Source: Lonicera japonica (taxonomy: Eukaryota > Streptophyta > Magnoliopsida > Dipsacales > Caprifoliaceae). Taken from it: a stretch of 64,000 bases of DNA. The stretch is from NCBI GenBank assembly GCA_021464415.1, contig CM038466.1, positions 27,777,017-27,841,016 on the forward strand, in the 5' to 3' direction. Positions 33,540-45,900 of this stretch are shown here, in pieces. The notes beneath the pieces are model-generated. The model did no database searches. It saw only the letters and a program-made list of their open reading frames with translations, and was not told the DNA's origin. How positions within the stretch are numbered: the first letter of the stretch is position 1; each line of letters opens with the position of its first letter. The translations under genes were made by a program, and so were the position numbers.

Positions 33540-34012
33540 AGCATCTCCAACAAACTTGTATATCCTTGTTTTGTGTAAAATATATACTTGTAATTTGTTT
33601 TTTACCTCCAAAAGTCTTTTAAAATAAAAGTTAGTGTAAAATGGTCATGCAAATTACACTCCCATTTTACAATGTCACGTGAGCTTTCTCTTTCTTTGAA
33701 AATGTAATAACTTAAAATATAAAATATGAATTTTAATAAAAACTATATATTTGAATTTATTCATCAATAACTATAAGTCAAGATCCATTGTGACTATAAA
33801 ATTATTTATAGAAAAATTCAAGAAATAGTAAAAAATTGTTTAACTTGATAGTTAACTAGTGCTGGAATCTTATTGGTTATTTTAGAATTTACACAATACC
33901 TTACAAAAGTACCATTGGAACATTTTTTTTTGACATGTTCAAGTTTTTTTGTAAAAGTAGATTGACACATGATTTACAAGTCTATTTTTATAGTACCATT
34001 AGAGATGTTTTT
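33540..34012. mobile_element. Candidate AT-rich MITE
   Basis: Left end GAGCATCTCCAACAAACTTGT; right end reverse-complemented AAACATCTCTAATGGTACTA. Related in design to 19180-19672. No target duplication identified. Confidence 0.45.
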
Positions 34013-34315
34013 ATTTGTAATTCCAATAAGGTAAAATTAGTATCATAATTAAACCCTTTCATAGCACTATTTACTTTAGAACTAATTATGATAGCTTTTC
34101 CTAATGTATATACTATATATTTTAACGTTATAAATTTATAATCAAATGCCCACACTCCACAGTAAAATGTTAATTGTACCATTATATATTTAGATCTAGA
34201 TTTACTCCATTTGGTAAAAAATGCGGATATTCACACAAGGGAACCCTCCTCTATGGTGTAAATAGATGAGATATAGATGGAATATCAAAGTAACAAACAA
34301 CAAATTGGTCGAAAA

Positions 34316-34843
34316 TCATACTCGAGGATTATTCTCGATAAGATTTACAGTGATCATTGACATTTGAATAAGTACTTTCATTTGATTGTTCTTGGAAGTC
34401 AGCTGTAAATACTTTTTGACGTTATTTCCACAATCATTCGCAGGTTTTACTGCCTTTGACTCAAAAAATGCCACACTCTTGTAATCTCCTTGTGCAAATG
34501 ACCTGCTCGCCATCTCAAATTGATTCAGAATAACATCATACCTAGCTTGACAAATTCTAAATATATCCTGGACCGTTTTATTTGATTCAGAATTGATCAA
34601 TCTATCTATAAAAACACTAATATCGGACGCAGCTAGTGTTGATTGCGTAACTGTTATTTGAGTAAGAACAACAACATTCGCGTTTGGGCTAGGCAGGTGC
34701 TTGTAAAAAATGTCGTTACAAAACCGAGCGTCTGCTGTTTGGGAACAGATCTTGCAGATCAGATCATCCGTTGGAGATTTACGCGAGGGCTCGAAGGCGA
34801 ATAACATCATGACCAAGAAGTTATAAAAATGAAAGGAAGACAT
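34316..34843 (-). CDS. PMEI/invertase-inhibitor-like protein, copy 6 (most diverged)
   Basis: A 175-residue intronless inhibitor-like protein. Residues 1-18 are hydrophobic but the signal peptide is shorter and less typical than in the other copies. Family cysteines are at 33, 42, 98 and 138, with an extra cysteine at 30. Conserved blocks are HLPSPNANV, LTQITVTQS and MITVNLI. The C-terminus is extended by ENNPRV. A TATAAATTC box is at about 34919-34911. It is probably the oldest duplicate and may have a different partner enzyme or location. Confidence 0.85.
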   Translation of the reverse strand: MSSFHFYNFLVMMLFAFEPSRKSPTDDLICKICSQTADARFCNDIFYKHLPSPNANVVVLTQITVTQSTLAASDISVFIDRLINSESNKTVQDIFRICQARYDVILNQFEMASRSFAQGDYKSVAFFESKAVKPANDCGNNVKKYLQLTSKNNQMKVLIQMSMITVNLIENNPRV

Positions 34844-34919
34844 TTTATTAAATTTTATTTGATATCAGCTAGTTTGAAGTGCTTATGAGTATGAGAGAAT
34901 TGGGAATGAATTTATAGGA

Positions 34920-36615
34920 CAATATATATGCTAATAGCAGTAAGCACAAGTGCTTAAATTATTTTAACTACTGGTAATTAAAAGATGCAAAGTTAGAAAA
35001 CAATGATTACTTACCAAAGATGAATGGGAAAAACATTAGGGGGAGTAAATTAATTATTTTTAATAATAAGTTGCTTACCTTATTTGATAACACATGTTAG
35101 GACAATAATCCTGACTTCCATATATTGTTCTCGAATTATATATAATAAAACAAAAATGAATAATTTATTGTTTATAGAAAAAATTAGGATAGGTACTTGA
35201 GATATGTGTAGTATCTGTAATTGAAAAATATAGTTTATGTGAGACATATATAGTATTGCGAGCAAAAAATAAAGTATCAATCGAATAATATATATGCATA
35301 TGAGTGATGAATATATGCGGCAACATATGGTATCTTTAGGGACCTCATCACTTAAAAAAATCGTTAACATTATCCTAAAAAGTTTCTATCTCAAGAACCA
35401 AAAAGTCCCTTGATTATAAGTAATTTGCAAAGATTTTAGATTTTTAGCATGAGTTATTTGTTTAAGCCCACCTAATAGTACCGGTCACTAGTTACTCAGT
35501 TTCAAATTTATTTTCATACTTGGAATTTGATAGGAAATACTAATTATTATTTAATAAATAATAAAAAATACAATTGTCTCTATTGTGAGATTTGACAAAT
35601 TGATTATGTTTCATAAAAAAAAGGCTAAGATTATCAATTGAAACATCCTTAATAAAATTACCATCAATTAGATTGCAAGTATTCTTAAACTCTTTAGTTG
35701 CACTATCACCTTCACTCGTAGAATATGATTTCTTCAACGTCCCACATTTGATTTATTGCTGTGGATTTATGTGTTTTGTTGTGGAGTAGTGAATTTGTAA
35801 AAGTTGTATTGTTTGTTAATTTATACAAATTACTCCAACAGCTTTTTTTCTAGCTGTTGATAGATTGTAAATTATTGTTGGCGGATTGTTGTGTAATTAA
35901 GGGTAAAACTGTCATTTTGCGTAAAAAATTAAAGAATATAATGTTTTACGGGCTACACCAACTGATTCTGTCTAAAATAGTATACAAACCCTTATTACTG
36001 TAAACTTTGGCACTTAAAATCTAAATAGTAAAAACAAAGGGCAGTCAAAATTTAAATCACCCTAATTTGAACAAAGTGAGTAATTTTCACCTACACACAA
36101 TACAATTCAATTTTATACACATCATTCTAATTTTTAAAGTAATAATATAATATTTTTGGTACATTAATGAACAATTTTGGGCATGTGACACAAAAAATTT
36201 AATGGTAGGTGGGGCCTTATTTGTTTTTGAAACTTCTTTAACATTATTCCTTATTTTTAAAGTTACTTTTTGTTCTTATAAAAATAAAGACGGAGAAATA
36301 AATCCCAACGACTAGGTTTTAATATATTTTTTGAATGATTTTGAGAAATTAAAAAAAAAAATGTGTATTTTTATGATTCTAATATTTTTACGATATGCGA
36401 TTTCATTTGGTCAGTAATTAAGAGTGAGAAATCTCTTGTAAAACTTTATTTTTATACTTTTTAATAAAATATCAGCGTATGCCTTTGCTTCAAATTATTC
36501 TTGTGCGTTCATGCCTAATTTCTATACACGCGGGAATGCAAGATAAATTTTAAAAAAACAATTAATTAAAGAATTAACTTTTTTTTTTGAGGCAATTAAT
36601 GAGTTAACTTAGTAG
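34920..36615. other. Intergenic stretch, nothing recognised
   Basis: AT-rich. The short open frames at 35080-35370 and 35540-35737 have no recognisable domain. This separates the PMEI cluster from the MSL gene. Confidence 0.45.
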
Positions 36616-36624
36616 TTAATATTA

Positions 36625-37670
36625 GGGTGCTGCTATTGACACACACATATTTACTTTGTAATACTCCCTTAAAAAAATGTTGATTAGTCTATTGACACAC
36701 ACCACTTTTTTTATTTTTAATTAATAATTAAACCACTAAACACTCTTTTAAACAACTTCCTCCTCTTCTTCTTCATCATTACCACCACCACCATCATTTC
36801 TGCCTCTTCATCATCATCATCACCACCACCACCATTCAAATCATCATCCATCTCCAAAAGAAGTATGATACTTATATTTTGGTTATTGCTTTATGTTTTT
36901 TTTTCATTTATAAATCATTAGATACAAACAAACGCAACAAAAATTAAAAAACAGAAACAAAACATAAAGAATGTTTACTCGGTCCTTATGAACCGAGTGT
37001 TGAACAGCTTACTCGGTCCTTAGGAACCGAGTGTTGTACAGCTTACTCGGTCCTAAGGAACCGAGTAAAGTACAGCTTACTCGGTCCTAAAGAATCGAGT
37101 TAAGCTTTGGGTTATTTTTTCAATTCCACTCGGTTCTTTAGGACCGAGTGACTTGTGCTTTACTCGGTTCCTTTCGACCGAGTATGATGAACAACACTCG
37201 GTTCCTAGAAATCGAGCAAACCTTCATCTATGGCAGAATTTTTTTTGACGTGGAGTGTGCACGGGTGAAACTATTTTTTAGCCAATAACAAAAAAGTTCA
37301 AGAAAAAAAGAGTGGAACGATTAGATTGTTAAAGAAAAAGTGAAACGAAGATGATTAAAGATGAGATTTGTGGGGTGAGTGGTGTGATTTGTTTTTTTGA
37401 ATTATAGAGAGAGTTGAATGCTTAATTCCAACCGAAATTTCTGAAAAATCCTTAATCGCAATGTGTTGATTTGTGGAAGAAGAAGATTGAAGATGAGAGA
37501 GAGTGGAGCGGTAGAGAGTAAGAGTGGTGTGTTTTTTAGATTAATGTTAATTAATCCTAAAATTAAATGTGGAGCGGTGGAGTGTTAAGAAGAGTGAGAG
37601 TATACCTACTGAGTGTTAGAGAAATATGAAGTGTTAGAGAGTTAAATAGTGTGTGTCAATAGTAGCCCCC
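36625..37670. mobile_element. Mutator-like element with hairpin array, 1046 bp, 9-bp TSD
   Basis: Perfect nine-base duplications TTAATATTA (36616-36624 and 37671-37679). The left end is GGGTGCTGCTATTGACACAC and the right end, reverse-complemented, GGGGGCTACTATTGACACAC. No transposase frame. The interior holds seven 22-base palindromes. The element ends about 130 bases upstream of the CT-rich leader of the MSL gene. Confidence 0.88.
36977..37217. repeat. Seven 22-base palindromes of the type ACTCGGTCC...GAACCGAGT
   Basis: Copies at 36977, 37011, 37045, 37079, 37128, 37162 and 37196. The first four are spaced exactly 34 bases apart, the last three also 34 apart, with one 49-base step in between. 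Each arm is ACTCGGTCC or ACTCGGTTC. The third and fourth have slight centre changes, and the last is imperfect. Transcription would give a run of seven stem-loops. Confidence 0.9.
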
Positions 37671-37796
37671 TTAATATTATTATTTTAACTAAAAGGTTGG
37701 AAGTTAAATTACTCGAGGGGCAAAATAAAAAATTCACCAAAATTCGGTATCCCAATGCAACACAAGAAACGGTTAAAATTAACGGCGTAGGTATAT

Positions 37797-37898
37797 TCTT
37801 TTCTCTCTCTCCTCTCTCTCTCTCTTTCTCTCTCTCACATATCTACATTTGAATTGCGTTCTCAGGAGTCTCTCGTTCTTCGTCCTTTGTGCTACGAG
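37797..37898 (+). promoter_or_regulatory. Probable 5' leader exon of the MSL gene
   Basis: A CT-rich tract (37797-37838) followed by a GC-richer segment that ends GCTACGAG before a GTAACA donor at 37899. A matching acceptor (GGCAG) ends at 39817, leaving a second leader exon 39818-39952 before the ATG. Leader splicing is inferred from the motifs only. Confidence 0.4.
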
Positions 37899-39952
37899 GT
37901 AACACCAATTCCTTTTTGATTCATGCTTTACCCTCCTTTTTATTTTGCTTAAATTTTTTCCCTTGATTCTTCAATTCATTCCAATTGCTACTACTCGTAA
38001 ATTCGTAATCCTGTTTTTCGTTGCAACAAAAACCAATAGGTATAAATAAATTTGTGATAGTTTCTGCTTTTAAGTAGTTTAGATGCTTTCATATTACTCA
38101 TGAATCGCTTTAATTCTCGCTGAATGCGAATTATTCTCGTTCGGCTCTATTACTTTTTCTCTCTGCTGAATTTCTATAGAAATTGGTACTTCTAGGGTTT
38201 TGGGCTGGGGCGGTTAATATACAAACAGTGCTAAACAAACTAATAAATTGTACGAACCTTTTATACCTAGAATCCTAACATGGTAAATTTGGACTAAAAA
38301 GTCTTTTATAGTTTATGTCAAGAAGTAGAATCATAAGCGGGTGAACTTAAAAACTTTCCATGTGAAATTACGATTTTGGATTCTAGGTTCAAATAAAACT
38401 CGAACTAGATGCTAATATAGACTTCCAGTGCTTTCTGCTTATTGCAAGCTATTGCTTTGAAAATGTCTCTGAAACCATTCAATTTGTTCTAATACTTTCA
38501 AGCCAATTTTTTACTGTCGAGGCAACCTGGTATACATCGGCTTACAGAACTCTTTTAATATTCATATGGCAATGAAATGATTTTGTTAATATGGTGTTTT
38601 CTGTAAGACACTGAACATTATATGTTTCAAAGAAATGCAATAAACTGAAGGATCCCTGAGATTTTGGAGAGAGTTTGGATTCAGGAAAACCCATTAAGTT
38701 ATTAATTAGGCATTTAGGCATAAGTTTGAAAGACTACCCGGTTATGCTTTATTTTTGACTTTCCGTGTTGGTGGATAACAACATTGATACCAAAATGTCC
38801 TCCTCAGATTGTAGTTAAATTTTGTTAGGAATAATGAGATCAAGGAACTGAGAAGGGAGGGCTTGTATAGAATCCATATACTTCAGTGGATATTCTCCTC
38901 ATAAGTTTCACTTATCTAATTGATTTGTTTCAACGGTTATTTCCCTGTTCCAGCTCCTCACTCCTCATGGGACAAGCTCGGCTTTTATTTTTTTAAATAA
39001 ACGGGACAGCCTTTAATTATGGTATTGGATTAACTCTTCCTTACAATTGATGATGTTCTTTCCTCTCGCATTTGAACTCTTTGAGAATATCATCGGGAGT
39101 TGAGTGAGATACCAATACATCTTGGTCCTTCTTGGGAATCACACTATGCCAGATTTGATTCTCCTTCTCCATTTAGGAATCCAAGCTCACATCCTGATGA
39201 ATTTCTGTTGAAGTAATTAAGCTGATGATGTAGTTCCATAGTTGTCATGGTGTAGGATATAATTTAGACAAACAAGAAATTGACATAATTTATTTTTTCC
39301 CTCATTCATTGCACAGATACTTGATTAGTATGTTTCTTCTACTTTAATAATGCGGATGCAAAGGGTTTCTTCATTTGCTATTCTAAGAACAAGGAAAATT
39401 GCATGAATATAGGTAAGGACTGTAGATTGAGACCAAGAGTGCTTGGTGGCCATGTAATTAGAGGAAGCTAAGACTCGGGATGAGGTCTATTTCAAAGCCT
39501 ATCAAATCCCTTAATCATAAACTGCAAAGTTCATACATTTATTCGAAGCCTAAATGTAGACACAACAACTTAGTAAAGCATAACAAGGACTCTAAAATTA
39601 ACTCCATGAAATACTAGCTCTCTTTGTGTTTTGTTTGAGATTGACCCAAAGTTCCAAAAATCCTGTTCTTTGCATTTCTTCTTTCTTTGGAATTTTACAG
39701 TCTGTATCATTTATATAAGCTTCCACTTTGTTTTTTCAACTCAAGTTTAGGTTGTATATATTATATATATTTTTTAAATGAAAGTTTTCACTTTTTTTGG
39801 GCCACCTGAAATGGCAGGTATCAGAGACACGAGGCAGTGAGGATTCATCTGCCCTTTGTATCAATAGCTGTTTGCAGCCTAATGACTTGCTGAACGCAAT
39901 CTTGTTTTGTGCTGTCTATGACATTTTATATCATACGTAGTTTTGTCCAATT

Positions 39953-42900
39953 ATGGCATCTGCTGGTTCTTTGCAGTTGTCCCATGGATTTGGGATAGGC
40001 AAGAGTTGTCGGTGCAATAAACAGACCCTGGTACCAATTTGAACCGTTTTCTTTTTTACCTCTGTTGAGACTATAAATCCCACATCGAAAAAATGGGTCC
40101 TCCTAAAACAATATATAAGAATGAGGAGCTACTCCACCCATTGCAAATTGGTTTTGCGTTGGATGCTCTGAACTCTAATATGGTATTAGAGGGAAGGCTA
40201 TTCACTGCGTTAAGGTCCAACGACCACATGGGCTCCACGTCACCCAATATAAACGGCTCACATGTTAGGCTCAAAATTACACCACACGTGAGGGGGCGTG
40301 TTGAGACTTAAAAATCCCACGTTGGAAAAATGGGTTCTCCCAAAACAATATATAAGAATGACTTAATTGGTTTTGGGTTGGATGCCTCAAACTCTAATAA
40401 CCTCATTGGAACTTCCTTCTATGCTTATGGTTCATACAATTATGTGTTCGTTTGCAGATTGGAAGGGGGACTAACAGCTTACATTTGTTAGGCACCAATC
40501 TTTCATCACTTGCTTCGGTACGGTTCTCTATGGCTTGATATATGGGAAAGTTCGTTGATATATTTGTAATTGTTCTAGTGCAAATACTTTAGCCTTGTCA
40601 TATTTGAAGAGGGTGGGATGTTAAGTTCTCGATGTGGATAGACTGGTCCCAGGCATTAGGTTTTGGAGAGCTTATATAAAACTTCATATGTTGCTAATTT
40701 GCTATTCTTTGATTTTTCTGCTGCTTGGAGAACTCTTGGTCCTCTTTATTTTATTTCCCCCTCCCTATGCAAGAAAAAGGGGATTTCCATTGACAAGCCA
40801 AGTTCATTTTCTGTAAGATATTGAACTCTTAAAATTGTATCCTACCATTTCAAATTGCCCATGAAGGGTGGATACAGTCATTGCTGGCTGAAAACCAAAT
40901 CCTCAGATGAGTTTTTGGTTTTTAATGGACTGATGGAGGAGGAAAGTTTGACATGAGTTTTTACATATTAAAGTTCTCACAGCTTGTCAGTAAATTTTGT
41001 CTTTTTGATTCTCTTTTTCTTTATTTTGCTCTCCGTTGGACTTGATAGTTGATAATTCCCTTTTTAAAACAGTGGAACCTTTATGGTCACTTTATCTTGT
41101 GTTGATAAAATTTAAAAAAGTATAACGGGAAAGGTGTTTGTTTAGTTTGGTAGGTTAAGTTGGCAAATCTTTTATGTCTGCTTATTAAATTTCCTCTACT
41201 TAAAGATTTTGATTTTTGCCAAAAGTTTAAGAATGTTATTCAAAAAATAAACCTTGATAATTGTTTTTCTTGGTTACCTTTTCAGCAACGGGATTCTTTG
41301 AGTATCCTTCTTTCAGATAAATTGCACAGGCCTATTAGTGCAATCCCTCATAGATGTAATCTGCCTAAGTGCCGTTCTTTTCTAAATTCAGGCCAAGCCT
41401 TTGATATTTCTAGTGTGAAGAATGCTACTTTGGCATTAACAAGGTGAATTCTCTTCCTTGGATTGATTTACACATGGCCATGTGCATGTGTGTGCACTCA
41501 TTTTGATTGAAGAAATGCATATGTTTTTGTTATACATATGTATTTATTAACCTGACTTCTCGCGCAGAACATATATACATATATATGTGTGCATGTGTGT
41601 GCACTCATTTCGCTTGAAGAAACTGCCTCCTCCAAACCTTTGTTCTCTATAGAAAAAATTCCATGTAAAATAGTTCCGTGGAAAGCAATTCCTTTCTATG
41701 GAAACTGATTGGACGTACCTAACTATTATCTTCAATTCTTCAATTAATATCGCATCCATGTGTTTTTAACCAGAAGTTCAGAAAAAAGGCAGGGTCAGTC
41801 TAAGGTTTTGAACCTGGTGTCAATATTCTATTTTGTCATGTTGCATGGGTTTACACTAAAAGGACTCTTATATTATGCAGGTCCTGTAGTGCTTTTCAAA
41901 GTAGACCTCTTTTACTCAAGTTAGTTCCAGCAGTTGGTATTGTTGCTTTTGCTATATGGGGGCTTGGGCCAATCATGCATCATATACAGAACCTCTTCCT
42001 CCATGTATATATATGCTCCCTTTTAATCCTCTTTTTCTTTCTTGTTTCACTAGCTTAACCTATAGTCTCTGTTTTCCTTTGAATTGGAGTATCATATTGG
42101 ATTCTATTCTGCAGAAAAGTGATAGTAATTGGAAAAAGAGCAGCACTTATTATGTTATGACCTCTTATGTTCAACCTTTGCTGCTATGGACTGGAGCAAC
42201 ACTAATATGCAGGTATGATTTACATAGAATTACAGTTTCTTTTATTGTACTTTTCCATGGAAAATGCCCAAAGTCCATATTTCCATCTTTTCTGGTGTTT
42301 GATCGCATTAATTTTCCAAGCCATCAATTTCCAGGGTAAAATTTGCTTTAGCATAATTTTCACTTTTCTTGGGAATCCACAAACCACCTCCCCCTAAGTT
42401 CTTGTTGTCTGTCGGAAACAAATCATGCAACAGCTCAAAGGAATTCACTTATTTTCCTTATAAACCAATCAAACACAGCATTGTCGAATTGGAAAGAAAA
42501 ATCCATGTTGTCTATTGTATGTTAATGACTTCCTTGGGTATCTAATATTTCTTGCAGATCATTGGATCCAGTGGTTCTCTCTTCAGAAGCTGGCCAGATT
42601 GTTAAGTTCCGGCTCTTGAATTTTGTGAGATCATTGTCTACTGTGCTGGCCTTCGCTTATTGCTTATCAAGGCGAGTTTTGTTTTTCTTGGTTGGGTGGG
42701 GGGTGGGTTTACTCTTTTCAGCAAATCAAATAAACTCTTTTATTTGCATTAATATTTTCTTTCCTTTTTCTCATATTCTTTTGTGGTGATGCATTATTAC
42801 TTCATAATCATTTGTCCATTAATCTAGTTCATGAATGGCTTGTTACAAGTTGAAGGTTGCTTCGGTGATAACTGATCTTCTTTGAGTCCTCTTTGCAGTT

Positions 42901-45900
42901 TTATTCAACAAGCGCAAAAATTCTTCATGGAGACTAATGATCCCACTGATACAAGAAATGTATGTTCCATTAATTCGGCATTATCCAATTGGATTTATTT
43001 ATTTAATTTTTTTTAATGTACGGATCATTTCAGTAAAACTGAAACTGAAATGCATAAAGATGAGGACAAGGTGGAAAAAATGCAACGAAAAATAAGTTCT
43101 CCAATTCTCCTGTTCAAGAAAAGAGGATTTTCTCTGATTCTCTGCTAATGAAGCAGTGCTCCCCTGTTTCAGAAAGCTTGAATTGTTATTTTTAATGTAG
43201 TAGTACAATGAAAATTTGACTGCTATTTTTCTTAATCTGCCCAATAGATTGGTGGACTTTTCTGATTGATAAAATTAGCTCATCTTAATACCCCTTACAT
43301 CTCAAATTTAAGGGGCGTTGTTATTTACACCTCCCATATCTGTCACAAACACCCCCTTAAGACTCGCCTAATGAGAGGTGAGTGCAGAGCACACACACAC
43401 CTCACTTGGGGAGAGTTTATTTGTAATAACTCGCCTAACATTAGGCAATGGATTGCTGGAGTGTTTTCCAAATAAGGCCTGCCTAATGAGAGGTGAGTGC
43501 ACTTACATAAACTCGGTTTACATGAGGAGAGTGTGTTACTAAGCACTCACCTAACATCAAGCAATGGACGGGGGTGTTTGTGACAAATAAGGTGGTGTTA
43601 AAATGTGTTTTTAGTTAAATTTTGGAGGGGGGGCTTTTGTGACAGACTTAGGGGGTGTAAATAATACCAGCCAATTTAAGAGTCTCATTTCTTTTTTCGG
43701 GACATAATCAATGTGTCAAATCTCACTATGGAAATTAAGTTGTATTGTTGACTATTGATTAAGTTGAAAGTGGTGTTTTTGTAAAACATACCAAAGTCAA
43801 AATGGGACTTTTAATTTGAGGCAGAGGGAGTAGTAGGCAGCATTTAGTGTTTAATTTATTCCTTGATATGCTTGCCTGGTTTTTCACTTTTCGCTATGAG
43901 TGCATGCCTTGTGCTATCTTCTCGATGTCTATTTGTAGTGATAAGATATTAAGTTTTTCATCTTTACAGAACAGTCGTGTATGATGATATATTCCACACA
44001 TAAGGCCAACTTGATAGATTCATATTATTGGCTGCCCAAACAGAAGGTTATAGTGAATTCGCTCAGGTGTATTTATTCTACAAAATAAAAGTTTCTTGCT
44101 TTCCTGGCAGATGGGGTTCCAATTTGCTGGCAGAGCTGTATACACTGCCGTATGGGTCGCTGCTGTATCTTTGTTCATGGAGTTGCTTGGTTTCTCTACC
44201 CAGAAATGGCTCACTGCTGGAGGTCTTGGGACGGTCTTGTTGACGCTTGCTGGTCGTGAGGTGCAATTATGATTTCTGTTTTTCTTTGAAAAATGCAGCA
44301 TAAATTATCGTTGCAATCACACTTAGTCTGGTCTTGAATATTTTCACTTTTCATATTATTTTGTTAGTTGTGTAGATGGTAGATATGTTGAGTATGATTT
44401 TTTCTGTATTCAGATATTCACAAATTTCCTTTCAAGTGCAATGATTCATGCTACCCGGCCATTTGTGGTGAATGAATGGATTCAAACTAAGATTGAAGGT
44501 TATGAAGTTTCTGGTACCGTTGAGGTATGTATTCTAAACTATAAGCATAGTGGTCACACGACAAAACAGGAAGTTTAGATAATTTACTTTTATATATTTT
44601 TCACTATCTACAAATATAATTGTGTTGAACAATCACAGTTTGCATTACTCAAGGTTGCTCTAAACTATGTTTTTCTTGAATCTGTGCAGCATGTGGGGTG
44701 GTGGTCACCTACAATTATAAGAGGTGAAGATCGTGAAGCAGTTCATATTCCAAACCACAAATTCACGGTGAATGTTGTGAGAAATCTTACTCAAAAAACT
44801 CATTGGCGTATTAAAACCCATCTGGCCATCAGTCACTTAGATGTAAATAAGATTAATGTGAGTTGAGTATTCTGAAATTTTTTTGTTTTTTTTTTTCAAT
44901 TAAGTTGAAGCTCTATTTAGGTGATAAATGGTTGGTGCCTCTTACCCTTTGCAGATTATTGTGGCCGATATGCGAAAAGTGTTGGCAAAGAATCCGCAAG
45001 TGGAACAACAGAAGTTGCATAGAAGAGTGTTCCTAGAAAATGTTGATCGTGAAAATCAGGCCCTTTTGGTTAGTCCTAATCCTTAAATAGGCGTCAGTAG
45101 AGTTGAATTCTATATCTACACGTGTCAAAATCCTAGCAGGAATCTAATATATTCTAAAAAAAAGCTTTTCTATAGATGTTTGGATTGGAATTCACGAACA
45201 TGCAACACCAATATTGGTCTTTATTAGTGTTGAATAAAAATCTAAATGGGGCGTAGCGAGGCCTATATCGTGTTGCAGTCTCATTTTTATTCTTAAATTT
45301 GACAGATCTTGATATCTTGCTTTGTGAAGACCTCACATTTTGAAGAATACCTGTGTGTCAAGGTAAGATAACTTTTTCCTCACTTTTAAACTCTTGTTCA
45401 GTTTGAAATCCTTTTAAGGGACAGTTGATTGGGGAGGACTAACCCCAATTTTTGTTAGAAAATATACATTTAGTAGAATATACTCTAGTCTTTAAGTGGA
45501 GTTTAAAACAAATTAGATGCATTTGGAAATTATTGAAATCTTGAAATTCCTACCTTCTATCCTTTCCCTACCTTTTAGTTAACGCAAAAATGCTTGCAAT
45601 AATTTCATCAAATGCTTGATTTCTTCTGAGTCGATGCCTCGATAGAACTGTTCTTATTTAGTCATAACAATGCCTGGAATAGAGTCGAGAAAATAATCCA
45701 TTCCACAGGCTTTTGACCCGACCCGACCATAATGGGGTAGGTTTGGGGCAGGTTCCTTGAAACAGGGTGGGTATGGGCTCTAAAATAAAACCCCGCCATG
45801 GGTTTGGGTTTGCATAGATGTGAAACATTTTACCCTACGCGAATATAATATATATTTTTTTCTATAAATATATAATACCATATAATTACCACGGGTCAGG

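Noticed and set aside
36977..37217. CRISPR-like or tRNA-like array
   Set aside because: Even spacing and palindromes resemble one, but spacers are nearly identical to each other and the array sits in a Mutator-like element of a plant genome.
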